Below are positions 48,821-56,938 of a DNA stretch of 64,000 bases, in pieces. Within the stretch, counting starts at the first letter, position 1; each line of letters starts with the position of its first letter. The notes under the pieces are model-generated. The model saw only the letters and a program-made list of their open reading frames with translations. It was not told the DNA's origin and did not search any database. The position numbers were made by a program, and so were the translations under genes. The DNA is from Stenotrophomonas rhizophila (GTDB taxonomy: Bacteria > Pseudomonadota > Gammaproteobacteria > Xanthomonadales > Xanthomonadaceae), in the NCBI RefSeq assembly GCF_003751305.1, contig NZ_RJKV01000001.1:1221586-1285585 (forward strand), given 5' to 3'.

Positions 48821-49828
48821 TCACTCCTTCATTGCAGACGGAACGGCGGCGCCAACACGGCTGCCGGCCGGCACCGGTGGCAACTGCACCGGTGCGATGG
48901 GGGTAACAGGGGCGGTACGGGTGGCGCTGGGTGCTGCGGCGGTGTCGACCGCCTCGGCATCGGCACTGAGCCGGTCGGTGATCGGATCGACGCTCGCGGC
49001 GGTGTCGGCGAGGATGATCACCATCACCCGCCGATTGCGGTTGCGGCCTTCGGCGCTGGCATTGCTTTCGCGCGGGCGGAACTGGCCGTACCCGACCATC
49101 GCCAGCCGCGCCGGCTGCAGGCCCTGGTCGGCGAACAGATGCACCACGCTGGCCGCACGCGCGGCGGACAGTTCCCAGTTGGAGGGGAACAGCGAGGTGG
49201 CGATCGGAATGTTGTCGGTGTGGCCTTCCACGCGCACGCCGTTGGGCGCATCGCGCAGCACCTGGGCGAGCGTGGAGAGGGTGTCGCGTGCGTGCACGTC
49301 CAGCGTCGCCGAGGCGGTCGGGAACAGGATGTCGCTGTTGATCTCCACCTCGATCCACAGCTCGGTACGGCGCACGGTGATCATGCCGCGCTCGATCAGC
49401 GGGGCCAGGGTGGCGGTGAGCTTGTCGGCGATGCCGTTGAGCTGGCGCTCGGCGCGCTGCAGCTGTTCCTGGTTGCGCATGGAGACGGGCATGCGCATCT
49501 GCGAGGCCATCGCCGGCAGCAGGGTGGGGTCGTTGCTCGGCGCCGGCGCGGACGGGCCGACCTTGGTGCCGGCCTTGATCACCGAGGGGCTGTCCCAGCC
49601 GCCGCCCTGGACCTGCTGGTTGCCGACCTGCACCGGGTTGATGGTGCGCGGCGCGCCACCGAAGGCGGTGGTCAACGCATCGGCCATGATCCGGTACTTG
49701 CCCTCGTTGAGCGAGGAGATGGCGTACATCACCACGAAGAAGGCGAGCAGCAGCGTCATGAGGTCGGCGTAGGGGATCGCCCAGGCCTCATGGTTGGCAT
49801 GTTCTTCGTGGTGCTTGCGGCGGGCCAT
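48821..49828 (-). CDS. motB: Flagellar stator protein MotB (MotD-type)
   Basis: A 335-residue stator subunit. After a basic N-terminus (MARRKHHEEH) comes a single span with the proton-carrying aspartate (IPYADLMTLLLAFFVVMYAIS). A periplasmic plug/linker and an OmpA-like peptidoglycan-binding domain follow (VEGHTDNIPI, LSAARAASVV, NRNRRVMVIIL). The C-terminal tail is Ala/Pro/Val-rich. It starts one base after the motA-type gene. Placement among che genes resembles motCD of Pseudomonas rather than the classical motAB locus; another motAB pair may exist elsewhere. Confidence 0.93.
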   Translation of the reverse strand: MARRKHHEEHANHEAWAIPYADLMTLLLAFFVVMYAISSLNEGKYRIMADALTTAFGGAPRTINPVQVGNQQVQGGGWDSPSVIKAGTKVGPSAPAPSNDPTLLPAMASQMRMPVSMRNQEQLQRAERQLNGIADKLTATLAPLIERGMITVRRTELWIEVEINSDILFPTASATLDVHARDTLSTLAQVLRDAPNGVRVEGHTDNIPIATSLFPSNWELSAARAASVVHLFADQGLQPARLAMVGYGQFRPRESNASAEGRNRNRRVMVIILADTAASVDPITDRLSADAEAVDTAAAPSATRTAPVTPIAPVQLPPVPAGSRVGAAVPSAMKE

Positions 49829-49829
49829 G

Positions 49830-50570
49830 TCAGTGCAGGAACCCGGACAGGTTGGTTTCGATGTTGCGCGGGTTTTCACCCTGGGCGATGGAGATCAGCC
49901 CTTCGATGATCATCTCGCGGTCGCGGCTGTTGTGGTGGATCACACTCTTGAGCTTGGCCGAGACCGGCAGGAACAGCAGGTTGGCCGAGGCGATGCCGTA
50001 GATGGTGGCGGTGAACGCCGCCGCGATGCCGTGGCCGAGCTTGCTCGGGTCGGCGAGGTTCTTCATCACCGCGATCAGGCCGAGCACGGCGCCGATGATG
50101 CCCAGCGTCGGCGCATAGATGCCCATGCCCTCGAACACCTTGGAGGCGGCCAGGTCCTGGCTCTCCTGGCTGCTCAGCTCGATTTCCATCATGTGCCGGA
50201 TGGTCTCCGGCTCCACGCCATCCACGAGCAGCTGCAGGCCCTTGCGCAGGAACGGATCGTCCTGGGCGTCGACCTGGGCCTCCAGGCCCAGCAGGCCCTG
50301 GCGGCGGGCGATGTTGCTCCACTCCACGATCTGCTGGATCAGGTGGCGGCGGTCGCTGCTCGGCGGCAGGATCACCCACTTCACGATCTTGAAGGCGTGT
50401 TTGAACACCGCCGGCGAGGTGTGCAGCAGGATCGAGGCGATGGTGCCGACGATGACGATCACGAAGGCGGCCGGCGACCACAGCGACGCCAGACCGGCTC
50501 CCTTGAGGATGCTGCCGCCGACCAGTGAGGCCAGCGCGAGGAAAAGTCCAATGAGGCTGAGTCTGTCCAT
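49830..50570 (-). CDS. motA: Flagellar stator protein MotA (MotC-type)
   Basis: A 246-residue MotA/TolQ/ExbB-family membrane protein. It has about four spans, two at the N-terminus (LIGLFLALASLVGGSI, AAFVIVIVGTIASILLH) and two in the later third (GIIGAVLGLIAVM and GIASANLLFLPVSAKL). The large cytoplasmic loop between carries the charges that meet FliG. With the next gene it forms the ion-driven stator. A FliA-type -10 box ends only eight bases before the ATG, so the mRNA may have no leader. Confidence 0.93.
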   Translation of the reverse strand: MDRLSLIGLFLALASLVGGSILKGAGLASLWSPAAFVIVIVGTIASILLHTSPAVFKHAFKIVKWVILPPSSDRRHLIQQIVEWSNIARRQGLLGLEAQVDAQDDPFLRKGLQLLVDGVEPETIRHMMEIELSSQESQDLAASKVFEGMGIYAPTLGIIGAVLGLIAVMKNLADPSKLGHGIAAAFTATIYGIASANLLFLPVSAKLKSVIHHNSRDREMIIEGLISIAQGENPRNIETNLSGFLH

Positions 50571-50577
50571 GGGTCCG

Positions 50578-50604
50578 TTATCGGCTTGTGTGAATGGGAC
50601 TTGA
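50578..50604 (-). promoter_or_regulatory. FliA promoter immediately upstream of motA
   Basis: On the minus strand TCAAGTCC, 11 bases, GCCGATAA (perfect -10). The expected transcription start falls at the motA ATG or one to two bases before it. Confidence 0.78.
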
Positions 50605-50649
50605 GACGCCGAAGGAATCCAGTGATGCGGCGGTCACACGTTCACGCGG

Positions 50650-52494
50650 TCAATCGTGGTGGGTGCGCAGCCCGTCCACGTCCAGGATCAGCGCCATGCG
50701 GCCATCACCGATGAGGGTTGCACCGGCATAGCCACGCAGTCCGCGCAGGGCCTTGGGCAGTGGCTTGATCACCACTTCCTCGCGGCCGCGGACCTGGTCG
50801 ACCACCAGGCCGAAGCGGGCTTCACCGGCCTGCAGCACCACGATGGTCAGCAGCGAGGACGGCATCGGCTCCACATCCAGCCAGTGACGCAGATCCACCA
50901 GGGCCAGCGTGTGCGATTTGCGGTCCAGCACGGCGCGGCCGTCGAACCAGCCCAAGGAGGTGTTGGGGGCATGCAGCACCTCCATCACGCGCGCCAGGGG
51001 CAGGGCGTAGACGTCCTCGCCGGCCTGCACCAGCAGGGTCGGCAGGATCGCCAGGGTGAGCGGCACGCGGATCATGAAGCGGCTGCCACGGCCCAGTTCG
51101 GACTGGATCTGGATCTGGCCGCTGAGCTCGCGGATGCGCGACTGGACCACGTCCATGCCCACGCCGCGGCCGGAGATGTCGGTCACCTGCTGCTTGGTCG
51201 AGAAACCCGGCAGGAACACCAGGTGCAGGCATTCCTCGCTGCTCAGGCGGGCCGCGGCTTCCGGATCGATCAGGCCCTTCTCGCGCGCCTTCTGGCGCAG
51301 ACGTTCCGGGTCGATACCCGCGCCGTCGTCCTGCACTTCGATGCTGACGTAGTCGCCTTCCTGCTGCGCGGACAGGCGCACGTGGCCGCTGCGCGGCTTG
51401 CCCTGTGCTTCACGCAGCTCCGGCATCTCCACGCCGTGATCGATGGCGTTGCGGACCAGGTGGACCAGCGGATCGGCCAGCGCTTCGACCAGGTTGCGGT
51501 CCAGCTCGGTTTCCGCGCCGATCAGTTCCAGCTCCACTTCCTTCTTCAGCGAGCGCGCAACATCGCGGGCCACCTTGGGGAAGCGGGAGAACACCTTGCC
51601 GACTGGTTGCATGCGGGTGCGCATGACCGCCGACTGCAGGCGTGCGGTGGCGATGTCCAGCGTGGAGACGGCCCGGTCCAGTTCTTCATCGTGCAGGCGC
51701 GCACGCAGCGTCTTGAGCCGGTTGCGCGAGAGCACCAGCTCGCCGATCAGATTGACGATCGCATCCAGGCGCTTGGTGTCCACGCGCACGGTGTGCTCGG
51801 CCTCGGCGACCGGCTTGTTGGGCGCGGGCTTGCTGGCCGCCGATGCGGCCGGTGCGGCCACGGCACGCGGCGCCGGGGCCGGGGCCGATGCGACGGCCAC
51901 GGCCTTGGCACCGGGTGCCGCGCCGCCGTGCAGCTGGTCGAGCAGCGATTCGAACTCGTCTTCGCTGATCATGCCGTCGTCTTTCTTGACGGCGACCACG
52001 GTCGGTGCGGCACCGCCATGCAACTGGTCGAGCAGCGCTTCGAATTCATCGTCGGTGATCAGCTCACCACTGCTGGCGCCGGCCGCGGCGCTGGTGGCAG
52101 CCGCCGGGGTCGCCGGCCCGTTCACGTCGAACTGTGCGATCAGCTCGGGCGGGGCATAGCCCGGCTCGGTGCCGGCCGAGACCGAATCCAGCATCGATTG
52201 CAGGTAGTCCAGCGACTGCTGGGCGGCATCGAAGTGATGGGCCTGCAGCGTGGCCTGGCCCGAGCGGGCCATGCCGAGGGTTTCCTCGGCGGCGTGGCAC
52301 AGCTCGACCATCGCCTGGATGCCGAGGAAGCCCGCGCCGCCCTTGAGCGTGTGGAACCCGCGGAACACGGCGTTGAGCTGGTCACCGTCCTGGGGCGCCT
52401 GCTCCAGCGACACCAGCTGTTCGCCGAGGCGATCCAGGATCTCCTGGGCCTCGAGGATGAAGTCGGCAGCGATATCCTCTGGAACAGCACTCAT
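50650..52494 (-). CDS. cheA: Chemotaxis histidine kinase CheA (first copy, beside cheYZ)
   Basis: A 614-residue kinase. P1 has His48 in FRGFHTLKGGAGFLG. In place of a normal P2 domain lies a flexible stretch with two 17-residue repeats, DEFEALLDQLHGGAAP (near 148-164) and the same with S for A (near 178-194). P3, P4 (LVRNAIDHGVEMPE, DDGAGIDPERL, GRGVGMDVV) and P5 follow. It is coupled to cheZ, five bases apart, and to cheY and fliA, so this copy probably controls swimming. The repeats may be docking sites. Confidence 0.95.
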   Translation of the reverse strand: MSAVPEDIAADFILEAQEILDRLGEQLVSLEQAPQDGDQLNAVFRGFHTLKGGAGFLGIQAMVELCHAAEETLGMARSGQATLQAHHFDAAQQSLDYLQSMLDSVSAGTEPGYAPPELIAQFDVNGPATPAAATSAAAGASSGELITDDEFEALLDQLHGGAAPTVVAVKKDDGMISEDEFESLLDQLHGGAAPGAKAVAVASAPAPAPRAVAAPAASAASKPAPNKPVAEAEHTVRVDTKRLDAIVNLIGELVLSRNRLKTLRARLHDEELDRAVSTLDIATARLQSAVMRTRMQPVGKVFSRFPKVARDVARSLKKEVELELIGAETELDRNLVEALADPLVHLVRNAIDHGVEMPELREAQGKPRSGHVRLSAQQEGDYVSIEVQDDGAGIDPERLRQKAREKGLIDPEAAARLSSEECLHLVFLPGFSTKQQVTDISGRGVGMDVVQSRIRELSGQIQIQSELGRGSRFMIRVPLTLAILPTLLVQAGEDVYALPLARVMEVLHAPNTSLGWFDGRAVLDRKSHTLALVDLRHWLDVEPMPSSLLTIVVLQAGEARFGLVVDQVRGREEVVIKPLPKALRGLRGYAGATLIGDGRMALILDVDGLRTHHD

Positions 52495-52499
52495 GATCG

Positions 52500-53114
52500 T
52501 TAAAGTCCCAAATCGGAGAGCAGGTCGTCAGCGTCGACCTGTGAAACCTGGTGGCGGTCCAGACCGGTCACGGCCGGGCCGGCCAGGCCGTTGTCGCGCT
52601 TGTGCGCGGTGTCGTCCTGCGGCGGCAGGCCCAGGGCACTGAAGCCCTCATGCACGCGACGCACGATGCCCACCACGCGGCGGATGATCTGCCCGGTGAG
52701 ATCCTGATAGCTCTGGGTGAGCGCGATCTCGGTCAGGTTGTGGCGGATGCGGTCCAGCTGCTGGTCCTGGTCGGCCGTCAAGCCATTGGCGCGCAGCTGC
52801 TCGGTGAGCGTGCGGCATTCTTCGGCCAGGTCCAGGGTGCGGTGGGTGGCCTGTTCGGTCATCGCCACCACGTGATCCAGACGCGCGCAGGCGTCGTCCA
52901 GTTCGCCGGCCTCGCTGGGCAGGCTGGGCAGCTCGCCCAGTGCCTGGCCCAGTTCGCGGGCGAGCCGGTTCAACCCGACCATCATCGGCTGGGTGCGCAG
53001 CGCAGCGAGTGCGTCGATTTCCCGACGCCATTCGGCTTCGTTGCCCGATTCCAGCGCGGCCAGCGCATCCTGCAGGCGCTGCACCAGCGCTGATTTGTCG
53101 CTCAGGGTTTCCAT
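52500..53114 (-). CDS. cheZ: CheY-P phosphatase CheZ
   Basis: A 204-residue helical protein. The catalytic glutamine is in TQSYQDLTGQIIRRVV. The C-terminal CheY-binding helix VDADDLLSDLGL matches the known end of CheZ proteins. It speeds up loss of phosphate from CheY. Its ATG overlaps the cheY stop by one base (TGATG). Presence of CheZ supports the upstream cheY as the motor-binding one. Confidence 0.95.
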   Translation of the reverse strand: METLSDKSALVQRLQDALAALESGNEAEWRREIDALAALRTQPMMVGLNRLARELGQALGELPSLPSEAGELDDACARLDHVVAMTEQATHRTLDLAEECRTLTEQLRANGLTADQDQQLDRIRHNLTEIALTQSYQDLTGQIIRRVVGIVRRVHEGFSALGLPPQDDTAHKRDNGLAGPAVTGLDRHQVSQVDADDLLSDLGL

Positions 53115-53506
53115 CAGGCGCTCGCCGCCAGACGCTCGAAGATCTTGCCGAGCTTTTCTTCCAGGGTCTGGGCGGTGAACGGCTTGATGATGTAGCCGTT
53201 GACGCCGTTCTGGGCGGCTTCGATGATCTGCTCGCGCTTGGCTTCGGCGGTCACCATCAACACCGGCAGCGTCTTGAGCTTGGCGTCGGCGCGGATGGCC
53301 TTGAGCAGGTCGATGCCCGTCATCACCGGCATGTTCCAGTCGGTGACCACGAAATCGAACGGCTGGCTCTGCAACAGCATCAGCGCGGCATGCCCGTCCT
53401 CGGCTTCGGCCGTGTTGGTGAAGCCCAGATCGCCCAGCAGGTTCTTGACGATACGACGCATGGTCGAAAAATCGTCGACGATCAGGATACGCATGTTCTT
53501 GTCCAA
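53114..53506 (-). CDS. cheY: Chemotaxis response regulator CheY
   Basis: A 130-residue receiver closely like enterobacterial Che[21 protein letters not shown], aspartate in [12 protein letters not shown], threonine in LMVTAEAK, and lysine in [16 protein letters not shown]. It carries the signal from CheA to the flagellar switch. I use the TTG at 53506 because GAGGAAAG lies at the right distance; the ATG at 53494 would remove four residues and lacks a site. It is 16 bases after fliA. Confidence 0.95.
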   Translation of the reverse strand: MDKNMRILIVDDFSTMRRIVKNLLGDLGFTNTAEAEDGHAALMLLQSQPFDFVVTDWNMPVMTGIDLLKAIRADAKLKTLPVLMVTAEAKREQIIEAAQNGVNGYIIKPFTAQTLEEKLGKIFERLAASA

Positions 53507-53522
53507 AGCTCTTTCCTCGGTC

Positions 53523-54269
53523 TTAATGGTTCTCGAGGCCGGCGTCGGCCGCCTCGAAGATTTTCAGTCGGCCACGCAGGCGCAGCACGGCCTGGCCATG
53601 GATCTGGCACACGCGCGATTCGCTGACGCCCAACACGGCGCCGATCTCTTTCAGGTTCAGTTCCTGCTCGTAATACAGCGACAGGACCAGCTGTTCGCGC
53701 TCGGGCAGCAGCCCGATCGCGTTGCCCAGCTCGCGCCCGAACTCGCCACGCTCCAGCACCTGCTGCGGGGTCGGGCCGCCCTGGGCGACGGTGTCCAGTT
53801 CGCCCTGGTCTTCGATCCGTGATTCCAGGCTCAGCACCTGGCCGCGCGAGGCATCTTCCATCAGGCGCAGATAGTCCGGCAGCGGCATGTCCATCGCGGC
53901 CGCCACTTCAGTGGCGCTGGCGGCACGGCCGGTGCTCTGTTCGAGCCGGCGGATGGTGGCGGCGGCGTCGCGGGCCCGGCGGTGCACCGAGCGCGGTACC
54001 CAGTCGCCGCGGCGGATCTCATCGATCATCGAGCCACGGATGCGGATCGAGGCATAGGTCTCGAACGAGGCGCCCTGGTCGGCGTCATAGCTGCGCGACG
54101 CTTCGATCAGGCCCATCATGCCGGCCTGGATCAGGTCGTCGACCTCCACGCTGGCGGGCAGACGTGCCGCCAGATGGTGGGCGATGCGGCGGACCAGGTC
54201 CGAGTGCTGGGCAATGCACTCGTTGGCTGCGACCCGCTGGACCTCTTTGTATTGTGCGGCGCCTTTCAT
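53523..54269 (-). CDS. fliA: Flagellar sigma factor FliA (sigma-28)
   Basis: A 248-residue sigma factor with region 2 ([47 protein letters not shown]), region 3 and a region 4 helix-turn-helix ([29 protein letters not shown]). It directs transcription of late flagellar, stator and chemotaxis genes. The eight candidate sites listed in this window match its known consensus. It starts overlapping the fleN stop (ATGA), so flhF-fleN-fliA-cheY-cheZ-cheA form one run. Confidence 0.97.
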   Translation of the reverse strand: MKGAAQYKEVQRVAANECIAQHSDLVRRIAHHLAARLPASVEVDDLIQAGMMGLIEASRSYDADQGASFETYASIRIRGSMIDEIRRGDWVPRSVHRRARDAAATIRRLEQSTGRAASATEVAAAMDMPLPDYLRLMEDASRGQVLSLESRIEDQGELDTVAQGGPTPQQVLERGEFGRELGNAIGLLPEREQLVLSLYYEQELNLKEIGAVLGVSESRVCQIHGQAVLRLRGRLKIFEAADAGLENH

Positions 54270-55153
54270 GCGGTCACCCCGCGTTGCTTGAGGATGCGTT
54301 CCAGGAAGAACTCGACACCACCCCGCGGCTCGGTCGGGGCCTGCCAGCGTGCGGTACGGCGTGCGATCTCGGTCAATGCCAGCGCCGACGGGCTGGACGG
54401 GTAGGCCTTCACCACCGGCTGCTGGCGCTGGACCGACAGGCGGAGCCAGTCGTCCTGTGGCACACAGCCCAGGTAGTTGAGCGACACATCGGCCAGGAAC
54501 TTCTCGCAGACGCGGGTCAGCTTCTCGTAGAGCACCCGGCCTTCATTCGGGTCGCGCACCATGTTGGCGACCACCTGGATACGGTCCACGCCGCGTTCGC
54601 GCGAGAGGACCTTGATCAGGGCGTAGGCATCGGTGATCGAGGCCGGCTCGTCGCAGACCACCACCACGGTGTCCTGTGCGGCCTGGCAGAAGGTCAGCAC
54701 GCCGTCGGTGATGCCGGCGGCCGTGTCCACGACCATGATGTCCAGTTCGCGCTCCAGCTCGGAGAACACGTTGACCAGGCCGATGTGCTCGGCCTGCTGC
54801 AGCTCGGCCATGTTGCGGCGGCCCGAGGCCGCCGGCACCACCAGCACGCCGCCGGGGCCTTCGATGATGACCTCCTCCAGCGTGCAGCGCCCGGCGACCA
54901 GGTCGGCCAGGGTCACGGTCGGCTTCAAGCCCAGGATCACATCGACGTTGGCCAGGGCCAGGTCGGCATCCAGCAGCAGGGTACGTTTGCCCATGCTGGC
55001 AAGCGCCACGGCCAGATTGGCCGAAACGTTCGTTTTGCCCACGCCGCCCTTGCCGCCGGTGACGGCGATGGTGCGGACCGGGCCCAGCGGCTGGCTTCGG
55101 GTAGCCGACAACGGGAAGGTCTGGGTCAGCTTGGCGTACTCACGCGACGGCAT
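54266..55153 (-). CDS. fleN: Flagellar number regulator FleN/FlhG (MinD-like ATPase)
   Basis: A 295-residue MinD/ParA-type ATPase with TGGKGGVGKTNVSANLAVAL at 32-51, LLLDADLALANVDVILGL and VVDTAAGITDGV. In polar flagellates it limits flagellar number, acting with FlhF and the regulator FleQ. Its start lies 14 bases inside the flhF end, typical for this pair. The C-terminal part after about 265 may carry a fliA/FleQ contact but has no motif I can name. Confidence 0.95.
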   Translation of the reverse strand: MPSREYAKLTQTFPLSATRSQPLGPVRTIAVTGGKGGVGKTNVSANLAVALASMGKRTLLLDADLALANVDVILGLKPTVTLADLVAGRCTLEEVIIEGPGGVLVVPAASGRRNMAELQQAEHIGLVNVFSELERELDIMVVDTAAGITDGVLTFCQAAQDTVVVVCDEPASITDAYALIKVLSRERGVDRIQVVANMVRDPNEGRVLYEKLTRVCEKFLADVSLNYLGCVPQDDWLRLSVQRQQPVVKAYPSSPSALALTEIARRTARWQAPTEPRGGVEFFLERILKQRGVTA

Positions 55154-56789
55154 GGTTCAACTCCGGGTTGCAGGGCATATCGGCCGCGCGGCGCAAATCT
55201 TCAAGGCGAAGTACAAGATTGGCCGCGCTGGCACGGTGCAGGTCTTCAGGAACGTCCTGGCCATCGGTGATCCAGGTGATCGGCAGGCGGTGGTCGACGG
55301 CCACCGACAGGGCGGTACCGAAGCGGCCGGTCTCATCCAGCTTGCTGAGCACCACGCCCTGGGGGTTGGCGGCGCTGAAGCGGCGGACCACCTCGTCCAT
55401 GTCGCCGAAACTGGTGTTGGCCGGCAGCACCAGCAGGGTGCGGATCTGCTCGGCGGCCCGCAGCCACTGCAGCTGGGCGGCCAGTGCACGGTCGCGCGGG
55501 CCCAGACCGGCGGTGTCGATCAGGACCAGCTTGTAGTCCTTCAGGCGCTCCAGCAGCTGGTTGAGGTCGCTGCCGCTGCTGGCTTCGTGAACCGCGATGC
55601 CAAGCTGGCGGCCGAAACCGTACAGCTGTTCGCGGGCGCCGATGCGGCCGGTATCGGTGGTGACCAGGGCGACATCGCGGGCGGCATGGGCTTCGGCGAA
55701 ACGCGAGGCCAGCTTGGCGATGGTGGTGGTCTTGCCGGCACCGGTGGGGCCGACCAGGGCGATCACACCGCCGGCTTCCAGCGGATCGACCGGCGCGATC
55801 GGCAGCTTCCTGGAGAGCAGGCCGAGCATCAGGCCGCGGCCGCGGTGGGCTTCGGTGTCCAGCGGAATCTGCATGGCCACGTCGCGGCTGATGCCGGCGT
55901 CGAAGCCGTATTCGTCCATCAGGTCCAACGCGGCCGCACGGACCGGCGAGCCGCGCAGGCGTTCGTCGGTGAAGCGGTGCATCTCGCGCTCGATGACGTG
56001 GCGCATGCCAGCCACTTCGTGACGCAACTGGCGGAGTTCTTCGTCGTCGCGCGGGATCAGGCTCAGCTCCGGCACGCTGGCCACGACCGGTGCCGGTTCG
56101 TTGGCGGCGGCCGCGGTGGTCACCGGAAGCGGCAGTGCCGGCGGTACCGCGCTGGCCACGATCGCGGCCGGGGCGAGCACCGCGGCGGCCGGCAGTGCCG
56201 GTTCGTCGGCGTCGTCCAGCGGCGGATCGATCACGAAACGGGCGCGGTTGATCGGGGCCGGGGCCGCGACAGCCTCCACCGGTGCGGCGGGCGAGGCCGC
56301 AGCAGCCTGCTCGACATTGAACGGCGCGAAGATCTGCTCCGGCAGCGACGGTTCGTTGACGGCGGCGCTGACGCTGGCGCGGGCCAGGGTAGCGGCAAAG
56401 CCATCGCTGCCGCGCTGGGGCACGCTTTCGTTGGCGGTATCGAGCGTGCGACCGGTCGCGCCGACAGCGGCGCGGGCCAGGGCGGCAACGGCCGAGGTGG
56501 TGGCGGCCACCGGCTCGGGCGTGACCACCGGGGTCTTGCGGCGGGTCACGGCGGCGATCACGGCATCGGCGGCGCTGCGCGGACGCGGGGCCGGCGGCGG
56601 GGCGACATCCTTGCGGGCCGCTTCCAGAGCGCGCTGCACCGCGCCCTCGTCGTAGTTCGCCGCCGCCACGATCTCGACACCTTCGGCGATCCGGCGGTTG
56701 GACAGGATCACTGCGTCAGGACCGTGTTCCTTGCGCACCAGGTTCATGGCCGAGCGCATATCGGAGGCGACGAAGCGTTTGATTTTCAT
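55140..56789 (-). CDS. flhF: Flagellar biosynthesis GTPase FlhF (SRP-like)
   Basis: A 549-residue SRP-family GTPase. The basic N-terminus (MKIKRFVASDMRSAMNLVRKEHG) leads to a long Ala/Pro-rich variable region (about 80-290). The NG domain begins near 300, with the P-loop ALVGPTGAGKTTTIAKLA, VTTDTGRIGA and DTAGLGPRD. It marks the pole for flagellar assembly. The ATG at 56789 matches the family start; upstream in-frame sequence does not. A 149-base gap with no clear promoter separates it from flhA. Confidence 0.95.
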   Translation of the reverse strand: MKIKRFVASDMRSAMNLVRKEHGPDAVILSNRRIAEGVEIVAAANYDEGAVQRALEAARKDVAPPPAPRPRSAADAVIAAVTRRKTPVVTPEPVAATTSAVAALARAAVGATGRTLDTANESVPQRGSDGFAATLARASVSAAVNEPSLPEQIFAPFNVEQAAAASPAAPVEAVAAPAPINRARFVIDPPLDDADEPALPAAAVLAPAAIVASAVPPALPLPVTTAAAANEPAPVVASVPELSLIPRDDEELRQLRHEVAGMRHVIEREMHRFTDERLRGSPVRAAALDLMDEYGFDAGISRDVAMQIPLDTEAHRGRGLMLGLLSRKLPIAPVDPLEAGGVIALVGPTGAGKTTTIAKLASRFAEAHAARDVALVTTDTGRIGAREQLYGFGRQLGIAVHEASSGSDLNQLLERLKDYKLVLIDTAGLGPRDRALAAQLQWLRAAEQIRTLLVLPANTSFGDMDEVVRRFSAANPQGVVLSKLDETGRFGTALSVAVDHRLPITWITDGQDVPEDLHRASAANLVLRLEDLRRAADMPCNPELNHAVA

Positions 56790-56938
56790 GCTGTGGTACC
56801 GGGACTGGGGCGGCGGAGTGGTGGAAGGGAAACGCTGGTTGTCGGTGGTCTGCACGGTCAGGGATTCCCTTTATTTCCTGCTGCGGTGAATTCGAGTGGG
56901 GTGTCTGTTTTCTGTCGCGGTGCCGTCGGGCGCTTGGC

